From positions 1 to 12,971 of the forward strand of contig NZ_DCLL01000025.1 of the NCBI RefSeq assembly GCF_002321025.1: 12,971 nucleotides of DNA, written 5' to 3'. Each line of letters begins with the position of its first letter. Position 1 is the first letter of the stretch. The notes under the pieces are model-generated. The model saw only the letters and a list, made by a program, of their open reading frames with translations. It ran no database searches and was not told where the DNA came from. Source of the DNA: Acinetobacter lwoffii (GTDB taxonomy: Bacteria; Pseudomonadota; Gammaproteobacteria; Pseudomonadales; Moraxellaceae). The translations under genes were made by a program, and so were the position numbers. Positions 8,239 to 12,971 of the stretch are shown here, piece by piece.

Positions 8239-8327
8239 ACTTTTCCAATAAGAAAACGCCTTATTTCAGGCAGATGATCTAACTAAACGCTTCATTTTGA
8301 TCAGCTATCAGCTGAAATCTCTAAAGC

Positions 8328-8368
8328 TGTGCACTAAATTGAACAGAAAAATAGAATTTTATGCACCA
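8328..8368. promoter_or_regulatory. Possible NtrC enhancer half sites
   Basis: TGCACTAAATTG and TGCACCAA each resemble the left half of known NtrC sites (TGCACCA-N3-TGGTGCA), but their right halves are poor. They lie about 115-155 bp upstream of the predicted nirB start, a usual enhancer distance. Confidence 0.25.
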
Positions 8369-8374
8369 ATTTAA

Positions 8375-8390
8375 TGGCATGTTTTTTGCT
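8375..8390 (+). promoter_or_regulatory. Sigma-54 type promoter for nasTS
   Basis: TGGCATGTTTTTTGCT has GG-N10-GC spacing and one mismatch to TGGCAC-N5-TTGCW. The predicted start is near 8401, 35 nt before the nasT ATG. It would place the sensor pair under the same nitrogen-limitation control as the reductases. Confidence 0.72.
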
Positions 8391-8435
8391 TTACTCCTGC
8401 TTGAATATTCCTTAGGCCTTACTTGAAAATATTCC

Positions 8436-9014
8436 ATGTCCAAATTACGAATTGCTCTTATTGATGATGATCTGGAGCGCGCCCAATTCATCCAGGAATC
8501 CTTACTTTCACATGATTTTCAGGTGGTGGCCTGTTTAATCCTGAATGACCTGAATATGGTGCATGTCAAAGGCATTCATGCAGATGTGATCCTGTTGAAT
8601 ATGGATCATCCCCACCGGGATATTATTGAAAGCTGTGTCAGTCAATATGAACTACCGACCGTGCTGTTTACCCAGAACTCCAATAAAGACACCATCAAAA
8701 GTGCGATTGATGCTGGAATCACGGCCTATATTGTCGATGGTATTGATCCCACGAAACTAGAAAGCATTCTGGAAATTTCAATTGAACAGTTTCGCAAGCA
8801 TAAAAAGCTGCTGAATGATTTAAAAGAAACCCAGGACAAACTGATTGACCGTAAAGATATCGATAAAGCCAAAGCGTTGCTCATCCAGCTGCATGCATTA
8901 ACGGAAGAGCAAGCTTTTGCTTTATTGCGTAAAAATGCCATGAGTCACCGGATTACCATTGGTGAAATGGCCAGACGCTTACTGGATGCACAGAAGCTGT
9001 TATTGGGCCAATAA
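8436..9014 (+). CDS. nasT: ANTAR-domain antitermination regulator of nitrate assimilation
   Basis: A 192-residue cytoplasmic RNA-binding regulator of the NasT/AmiR type. Residues 1-120 form a receiver-like domain with an acidic pocket (Asp10-Asp12). In the segment DVILLNMDHPHRD (50-62), Asn55 stands where the phosphoacceptor Asp is usual, with Asp57 two residues on. The usual receiver lysine region reads AYIVDG, as in NasT proteins. A helical linker around 105-135 leads to a C-terminal ANTAR domain (about 125-188) with the diagnostic run IDKAKALLI ... LTEEQAFALLRKNAM ... TIGEMARRLLDA. Known NasT proteins stop premature termination in the leader of nitrate genes and are held inactive by NasS when nitrate or nitrite is absent. 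nasS follows 10 bp downstream. No strong ribosome site precedes the ATG, which suggests low expression. Expected target: the nirB leader. Confidence 0.92.
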   Translation: MSKLRIALIDDDLERAQFIQESLLSHDFQVVACLILNDLNMVHVKGIHADVILLNMDHPHRDIIESCVSQYELPTVLFTQNSNKDTIKSAIDAGITAYIVDGIDPTKLESILEISIEQFRKHKKLLNDLKETQDKLIDRKDIDKAKALLIQLHALTEEQAFALLRKNAMSHRITIGEMARRLLDAQKLLLGQ

Positions 9015-9018
9015 GGAA
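9012..9018 (+). promoter_or_regulatory. Ribosome binding site deciding the nasS start
   Basis: TAAGGA overlaps the nasT stop and sits 7-8 nt before the ATG at 9025. The longer reading frame from 8959 would overlap nasT by 56 bp, would lack a ribosome site and would add 22 residues with no family resemblance. Confidence 0.75.
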
Positions 9019-9024
9019 AAGCAT

Positions 9025-10041
9025 ATGTCCACATTAGAAAAAACTGAACTCAATATTGGCTATATTCCTTTACTTGATTGTGTTGCCATTCTCTGGGCCG
9101 AAAAACAGGGGTATTTTGCTGAGCAAGGATTAACCATCAATTTAATCCGTGAAGCCTCCTGGTCAAGTTTGCGTGACCGTCTGGCCTATGGCTTTCTGGA
9201 TGCTGCACATTGTCTGTCCGCCATGTTGCCCGCTGCCGCTCTGGGCACAGACCAGTTACAGGTGGCTTTGCAAACCCCTCTAGTACTGAGCGTGAATCAG
9301 GCTTTTATTAGCCTGCGCCAGGATTTGTGTTATGAACTCGGTATCCAGCCTGAGGATGATGAACAAAGTACCTCAAAGAAACTGGTACAGGCTTTACAAA
9401 AGAATCATCCCATCAATCTGGCCTATGTGTATAAATATTCGATTCACCATTACTGCTTAAAAGAATGGCTGGCACTGACTGATCCACAACTAGCCAAGAA
9501 TATCCAGCTGATGACGTCTCCACCGCCTTCCATGGTAAAAGGAATCTCGAAACAGGTATTCGATGGCTTTTGCGTGGGAGAACCCTGGAATATTCAGGCC
9601 AAACTTGAAGGCTATAGTTTTATCGTCGCGGCGAGCCAGAATGTCATTCCAAAAGTTGCCGATAAAGTCTTGGCCATGACCCAGGAATGGGCAGAACAGC
9701 ATCCATTTACCGTAGAGGCAGTGGTCAAGGCAGTACAAAAAGCGCAGGATGATTTAAAGCAGCGCCCTGATCTTTCCGAAGTCTGGGATATGTTAGTCGA
9801 TTATCAGATTATTCAGTTTGAATGTTCCGCCCAGCGGCATGTCTATGACTTTTACAAGATCAAGAATATTATCCGGAATTTTGTTGGGGAAAGTGCCCAA
9901 CCGAAAGTTGATGATTTTATCTGGCTCTTGCAGCAGATGCAGAAATGGGAAAATATTGAAATGACCGCAGCCGAGAAAAAACAGATTGCGCAGCAGTGCA
10001 TCTATAGCTTGCAAAACCAGCATGCAGATATTATTGGCTAA
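9025..10041 (+). CDS. nasS: Cytoplasmic nitrate/nitrite sensor, NrtA/CmpA-like
   Basis: A 338-residue protein of the NrtA/CmpA nitrate-binding family without a signal peptide or lipoprotein box. This marks it as the cytoplasmic sensor NasS and not a transporter-binding protein. The start NIGYIPLLDCVAILWAEKQG and the segment EASWSSLRDRLAYGFLDAAH are typical of the family, as is the later VGEPWN stretch. In known systems NasS binds NasT and blocks it; nitrate or nitrite releases NasT, which then allows read-through of the nitrate operon leader. It lies 10 bp after nasT and is followed by an intrinsic terminator, so nasTS form a two-gene transcript. An ABC solute-binding role for the permease downstream is unlikely, given the absence of an export signal and the intervening terminator and promoter. 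Confidence 0.9.
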   Translation: MSTLEKTELNIGYIPLLDCVAILWAEKQGYFAEQGLTINLIREASWSSLRDRLAYGFLDAAHCLSAMLPAAALGTDQLQVALQTPLVLSVNQAFISLRQDLCYELGIQPEDDEQSTSKKLVQALQKNHPINLAYVYKYSIHHYCLKEWLALTDPQLAKNIQLMTSPPPSMVKGISKQVFDGFCVGEPWNIQAKLEGYSFIVAASQNVIPKVADKVLAMTQEWAEQHPFTVEAVVKAVQKAQDDLKQRPDLSEVWDMLVDYQIIQFECSAQRHVYDFYKIKNIIRNFVGESAQPKVDDFIWLLQQMQKWENIEMTAAEKKQIAQQCIYSLQNQHADIIG

Positions 10042-10053
10042 ATGATGTTACTG

Positions 10054-10085
10054 AAAAAAGAGGCCTGATTTTTCAGGTCTTTTTT
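10054..10085 (+). terminator. Intrinsic terminator after nasTS
   Basis: AAAAAAGA-GG-CCTGA pairs with TCAGG-TCTTTTTT around a TTTT loop, with a two-base GG bulge. It begins 13 bases after the nasS stop. The A-run upstream may let it work in both directions. It separates nasTS from the ABC transporter genes. Confidence 0.8.
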
Positions 10086-10222
10086 ATTGAGTCTATTTTC
10101 CAGAAAATGATTAAAAATCTTTGCATTCTGATCTAACTTCTTGAATATGATTAAGAGTTGTCTGCTAATTTTTTCTATAAAAATAAGCCATTTTAAGAGT
10201 CATTTCAGGATTTGGGATGAAA

Positions 10223-10238
10223 TGGCATCCATTTTGCT
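10223..10238 (+). promoter_or_regulatory. Sigma-54 type promoter for the ABC transporter/oxygenase operon
   Basis: TGGCATCCATTTTGCT has GG-N10-GC spacing and one mismatch to TGGCAC-N5-TTGCW. The predicted start is near 10249, 38 nt before the permease ATG. The first six bases and the TTGCT element are identical to those of the nasT promoter. It suggests that this operon too answers to nitrogen limitation. Confidence 0.7.
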
Positions 10239-10273
10239 TATTCAGTATTACGTTTTATAAAATTTGTAATATT

Positions 10274-10279
10274 GAGGGG
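10274..10279 (+). promoter_or_regulatory. Ribosome binding site deciding the permease start
   Basis: GAGGGG lies 7-8 nt before the ATG at 10287. A TTG at 10272 in the same frame would overlap this site and has no ribosome site of its own, so the ATG is preferred. Confidence 0.75.
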
Positions 10280-10286
10280 CAACACT

Positions 10287-11231
10287 ATGAGTTACGTTGC
10301 GCGTGAACTCAGTCAAAGAAATAAGTTACTGTTTGGCTTGGGGTCGTTTTTAATACCAATTCTGATCTGGTGTGCAGTCAGCTATTTGCCATTTATCTGG
10401 CATCCACAGGTCGAGATTACCAATCCCGGTAGTGTGAGCTATTTACAGGTCAATAGCCGGATTGATAAAGACGTGTTTTTTTCCGCTGCCCAATCCGCAG
10501 TGGATCAGGGTCTGGCCCCACCTCAAGGCATCCTGGTCAATCCCATCTATTTGCCAGCACCGCATCAAGTGGCAATTGCATTAGTAACCGCGTTTACCAC
10601 CCCTCCTGTTCAACCGAATGCACCCTGGTTTTATGAAAGCCTGTGGCACAGTATCAAGTTGGTCTTTACTGCATTCTTTATTTCTTGCCTGATTGGCATT
10701 CCACTCGGAATTTTATGTGGTTTTTCCAAGAAAATTTCCCTGTTAACAGAACCTTTTGTCGAGTTTTTCCGTTACTTGCCTGCTCCGGCTTTTGGTGCAC
10801 TTGCCGTTGCAATATTGGGAATCAATGATGCACCTAAAATAGCCATTATTGTGATTGGAACCCTGTTCCAGATGATTCTGTTGATTGCTAATACTACTCG
10901 TCTGGTCGATCGCAGCCTGATTGAAGCCGGTTTTACTTTGGGTACAACGAAACTGAAAAGTCTGTTTCATGTGGTGATTCCAGCAGCCATGCCAGAAATT
11001 TACCGTAATCTGCGCGTGCTGCTGGGTTGGGCATGGACTTACCTGATCGTGGCTGAACTAATCGGCAGCACCTCCGGAATTACCTGGTTCATTACCCAGC
11101 AAGCCCGCTATCAGAACTTTCCCAATGTCTTTGCAGCGATCCTGATTATCGGGGTGATTGGTCTGCTGTGTGATGTGATTTTAATGAAACTGGGACAACG
11201 CTTATTTAAATGGAAACCGGGAGCTAACTGA
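10287..11231 (+). CDS. ABC transporter permease, NrtB/SsuC/TauC family
   Basis: A 314-residue inner-membrane permease of the family that imports nitrate, sulfonates, taurine and related small solutes. Membrane segments are visible at about residues 14-38, then (after a long gap) in SIKLVFTAFFISCLIGIPLG, FGALAVAILGI, IAIIVIGTLFQMILLIA, WAWTYLIVAELIG and AAILIIGVIGLLCDVILM. The EAA coupling loop starts at Glu213 (EAGFTLGTTKLKSLFHVVIP) and contacts the ATPase. Residues about 39-115 form a probable periplasmic insertion that is long for this family. The stop overlaps the ATPase start by one base (TGATG). No solute-binding protein gene is next to it. The sigma-54 promoter upstream and the guanidine riboswitch downstream suggest a guanidine-type nitrogen compound as cargo (inference); nitrate remains possible because of the neighbours. 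Confidence 0.85.
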   Translation: MSYVARELSQRNKLLFGLGSFLIPILIWCAVSYLPFIWHPQVEITNPGSVSYLQVNSRIDKDVFFSAAQSAVDQGLAPPQGILVNPIYLPAPHQVAIALVTAFTTPPVQPNAPWFYESLWHSIKLVFTAFFISCLIGIPLGILCGFSKKISLLTEPFVEFFRYLPAPAFGALAVAILGINDAPKIAIIVIGTLFQMILLIANTTRLVDRSLIEAGFTLGTTKLKSLFHVVIPAAMPEIYRNLRVLLGWAWTYLIVAELIGSTSGITWFITQQARYQNFPNVFAAILIIGVIGLLCDVILMKLGQRLFKWKPGAN

Positions 11232-12112
11232 TGCAAAACACTGAATTTAATACCCGCGAATACTTTGACAAAATTTATAGCCGTCCGGTGATTCTGGAAG
11301 CAAAGCAACTGACGCAAAAATTCAGTCATGGCAAAACTGAACGTACGGTTTTAAATACACTCAATTTGAAAATTCATAAGCGTGAATTCATCTGTGTGAT
11401 TGGGCCTTCTGGTTGCGGCAAGTCAACCTTTAGCCGTGTCGTCGCCGGTCTGGATCCTTATAGCAGTGGTGAGATTCTGGTGGATGGCCAGCCGATTACC
11501 GGCCCAAGTCCGGAGCGTGGCATGGTGTTCCAGGGCTATACCCTGTTTCCATGGAAAACCGTCAAGGAAAATGTCATGTTTGGTCCGCGCATGAAAGGCC
11601 AAAGTAGTGCAGCGGCAGAAGCACAAGCACGTGAATGGATCAATATCATTGGTCTGGAAAAGTATGAAAACCAGTATCCGCATGAGCTGTCTGGCGGGAT
11701 GAAACAGCGTGTCGCGATTGCCCGGGCTTTGGTCAATGAACCGAAGATCCTGTTGATGGATGAACCCTTTGGAGCACTCGATCCGCATACCCGGCAAAAA
11801 ATGCAGCGTCATCTGATGGATCTTTGGCAAAATATCGACATCACCATCATTTTTGTGACTCACGATATGGATGAAGCCATTTTACTGGCCGACCGTATTG
11901 TGGCGCTGAAAGCCAATCCGGGTGAAATCAAGGAAATTATCGAAGTTGATCTACCTCGTCCACGCCATCCAGACGTCATGCTTAGTCCTGAATTTAAACA
12001 GTTAAGACAACGTGTCGATTATCTGGTGCATGCTGAAGAAGATGAACTGGATCCGGCACTGGCAGAACTGCCGGTCATTCCGCGTATGACCAAGGTCAGC
12101 AGCAATAAATAA
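11231..12112 (+). CDS. ABC transporter ATP-binding protein, NrtD/SsuB/TauB family
   Basis: A 293-residue cytoplasmic ATPase that powers the adjacent permease. All motifs are intact: Walker A GPSGCGKST (58-66, Lys64), Q-loop in VFQGYTLFPW, signature LSGGMKQ (153-159), Walker B with Asp177-Glu178 (LLMDEPFGALD) and the H-loop His211 (THDMDEA). Length is slightly above the usual 250-280, owing to about 20 extra residues at each end. It lacks the fused solute-binding domain of cyanobacterial NrtC. GGGAG lies 8 nt before the ATG within the end of the permease gene, so the two are translationally coupled. A 77-bp gap with a guanidine-II riboswitch separates it from the oxygenase gene. Confidence 0.93.
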   Translation: MQNTEFNTREYFDKIYSRPVILEAKQLTQKFSHGKTERTVLNTLNLKIHKREFICVIGPSGCGKSTFSRVVAGLDPYSSGEILVDGQPITGPSPERGMVFQGYTLFPWKTVKENVMFGPRMKGQSSAAAEAQAREWINIIGLEKYENQYPHELSGGMKQRVAIARALVNEPKILLMDEPFGALDPHTRQKMQRHLMDLWQNIDITIIFVTHDMDEAILLADRIVALKANPGEIKEIIEVDLPRPRHPDVMLSPEFKQLRQRVDYLVHAEEDELDPALAELPVIPRMTKVSSNK

Positions 12113-12124
12113 TCTTATCCAAAA

Positions 12125-12183
12125 TGCCTTTGGGACGACCCGAAGGTTTTAATCGCTGTGTTGGACGACCAACATTAGAGGTG
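12125..12183 (+). ncRNA. Guanidine-II (mini-ykkC) riboswitch
   Basis: Two perfect hairpins each present an ACGA tetraloop, the hallmark ACGR loop of this class. P1 is CCTTTGGG-ACGA-CCCGAAGG (12127-12146, one G-U) and P2 is TGTTGG-ACGA-CCAACA (12159-12174). The linker is about 11 nt. In this family the two loops dock on each other and each binds one guanidinium. The Shine-Dalgarno sequence AGAGG (12177-12181) lies 8 nt before the oxygenase ATG. The strand TGCCTTTGG (12125-12133) can pair with TTAGAGGTG (12175-12183) over nine consecutive positions, G-U pairs included. Ligand-stabilised P1 would therefore free the ribosome site: a translational ON switch. The mechanism is inferred from pairing; the class call is strong. 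It sits inside an operon, not at its head. Confidence 0.93.
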
Positions 12184-12189
12184 ATTGCC

Positions 12190-12971
12190 ATGCAAGCGCA
12201 ATATGTACTCCCACTGGTTGATATTTCAAAATTACAAAGTCCGGATTTAGCCGATCGTATTGAGGTTGCTCATGCTCTGGATCATGCCTGTAAAGAAGTC
12301 GGATTTCTTTATCTGCAAGGTAGCCAGTTTAATTCTGATTACGCCAAAGCCCTGATTGAAATGGCCCAGTCCTATTTTTCTCAGGATCTGGACACCAAAA
12401 TGCAGCACTATATTGGCAAATCAAAAAACCATAGTGGCTATGTGCCGATTGGCGAAGAACAGTTTGCCGGCAACAGTTATGATTTAAAAGAAGCCTATGA
12501 TGTCAATTATGATTATCAGGGGGTAAGAAAAGACTGTCCTTTAATTGGGCCCACCTTATGGCCAGACCATCCGGATTTCAAGTCTATTGTCAGCCAATAC
12601 TATAGTCATCTGCGTGAGATCAGCCGGCAGATTTTTTCTGCCTTTGCACTGGCGTTGGGCGTTCGTGAGGACTTTTTTGAAAGCAAAATTACTGATGCAC
12701 CAAGTCAGCTACGCTTGATTCATTATCCTTATAATCCGGAAGTGAAAGACGCCGAAGGCATTGGCGCACATACCGATTACGAATGCTTTACCCTGCTGTT
12801 ACCCACCGCACCCGGCTTACAGGTTTTGAATAAAGCAGGCGAATGGATCGACATTCCACTGATTGAAAACACACTGGTGATGAATATCGGTGACATGATG
12901 GAAATTCTGTCAAATGGTAAATATCTCGCCACCAAGCACCGCGTGAAAAAGGTCTCGGAAGAACGTTATTC
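12190..12971 (+). CDS. Isopenicillin-N-synthase-like Fe(II)/2-oxoglutarate oxygenase (partial)
   Basis: The first 260 residues of a non-haem iron oxygenase that continues past the window edge. The N-terminal DIOX_N-type region starts VLPLVDISKL and includes DACKEVGFLYLQG and DLKEAYDV. The double-stranded beta-helix carries the iron ligands His194 and Asp196 (HTD) and His250 (KHRV). The last bases encode Arg259-Tyr260 and TC, which is serine whatever the third base, giving the R-x-S motif that binds the 2-oxoglutarate or substrate carboxylate. GAGG is 8 nt before the ATG, inside the expression platform of the guanidine-II riboswitch. Control by guanidine and linkage to an ABC importer suggest a role in making, modifying or breaking down a guanidino compound, but the substrate cannot be read from sequence. 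Relatives in the superfamily include isopenicillin N synthase, ACC oxidase, bacterial ethylene-forming enzyme and plant homoarginine hydroxylases. Confidence 0.9.
   Translation, partial: MQAQYVLPLVDISKLQSPDLADRIEVAHALDHACKEVGFLYLQGSQFNSDYAKALIEMAQSYFSQDLDTKMQHYIGKSKNHSGYVPIGEEQFAGNSYDLKEAYDVNYDYQGVRKDCPLIGPTLWPDHPDFKSIVSQYYSHLREISRQIFSAFALALGVREDFFESKITDAPSQLRLIHYPYNPEVKDAEGIGAHTDYECFTLLLPTAPGLQVLNKAGEWIDIPLIENTLVMNIGDMMEILSNGKYLATKHRVKKVSEERY

Larger units (their letters stand above)
7933..8435. other. Divergent control region between nirB and nasT
   Basis: These 503 bp hold no supported gene. From left to right they contain the nirB ribosome site, a terminator-like hairpin, several hairpins of the nirB leader, the sigma-54 type promoter for nirB, a 135-bp inter-promoter stretch with NtrC-like half sites and a tandem ATCAGCT repeat (8300-8313), and the sigma-54 type promoter for nasT. 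No strong Shine-Dalgarno sequence precedes nasT. Confidence 0.7.

Noticed and set aside
8328..8345. A full palindromic NtrC site
   Set aside because: Only the left half (TGCACTAAATTG) matches; the right half, GAACAG, does not resemble GGTGCA. It is kept only as a weak half-site entry.
8959..9024. Upstream extension of nasS from an earlier ATG
   Set aside because: It overlaps nasT by 56 bp, has no ribosome site and adds 22 residues unlike the family. The ATG at 9025 has AAGGA at proper spacing.
10244..10273. An 8-bp hairpin (AGTATTAC/GTAATATT) just before the permease ribosome site
   Set aside because: The predicted sigma-54 start near 10249 lies inside its 5' arm, so the hairpin would be incomplete in the mRNA. 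It is AT-rich and may be chance. It does not match a guanidine riboswitch.
10086..10286. A second guanidine riboswitch at the head of the transporter operon
   Set aside because: I looked for ACGA/ACGG-loop hairpins and for guanidine-I or guanidine-III type sequence and found none; only the sigma-54 type element and the AT-rich hairpin stand out.
11423..11863. A 146-residue open frame on the minus strand inside the ATPase gene
   Set aside because: It lies entirely opposite a gene with all ABC motifs intact, shows no family features and has no ribosome site. It is a coding shadow.

Overview
The window reads as a chromosomal nitrogen-scavenging region of a gammaproteobacterium, most likely Acinetobacter or a close relative. 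That genus call rests on moderately AT-rich DNA, the nirB / NirD-FAD / nasA / mobA gene order and a short cloverleaf-like intergenic repeat. It is inference, not proof. I see no tRNA, rRNA, insertion sequence, phage gene or CRISPR array.

Left block (minus strand, 170-7932): an assimilatory nitrate/nitrite reduction operon transcribed from right to left. The order is nirB (siroheme nitrite reductase), a NirD domain fused to a second FAD/NAD reductase module, nasA (Mo-bisMGD nitrate reductase with a C-terminal BFD [2Fe-2S] domain) and a mobA-type molybdenum cofactor guanylyltransferase. Together they take nitrate to ammonium with NAD(P)H as electron source, and mobA helps finish the nasA cofactor. 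Bases 1-169 hold no gene that I can support.

Centre (7933-8435): a 503-bp divergent control region. It carries a sigma-54 type promoter facing nirB and another facing nasT. The nirB mRNA leader is about 280 nt. It begins with two hairpins whose hexanucleotide loops have A at position 1 and G at position 4, as expected for an ANTAR-protein target, and it ends in a terminator-like hairpin just before nirB. The plus-strand genes nasT (ANTAR antiterminator) and nasS (cytoplasmic nitrate/nitrite sensor) follow, closed by an intrinsic terminator at 10054-10085. The implied logic is sigma-54 control by nitrogen limitation plus NasS-NasT antitermination by nitrate/nitrite.

Right block (plus strand, 10223-12971): a separate transcription unit with its own sigma-54 type promoter. 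It encodes an NrtB/SsuC/TauC-type ABC permease, its ATPase and an isopenicillin-N-synthase-like Fe(II) oxygenase that runs off the window. Between the ATPase and the oxygenase is a textbook guanidine-II (mini-ykkC) riboswitch: two hairpins, each with an ACGA loop, and a 5' strand able to pair with the Shine-Dalgarno sequence. This points to a nitrogen-regulated uptake and oxidation system for guanidine or a substituted guanidine, sitting beside the nitrate genes but not part of them. It is the most notable element of the window.
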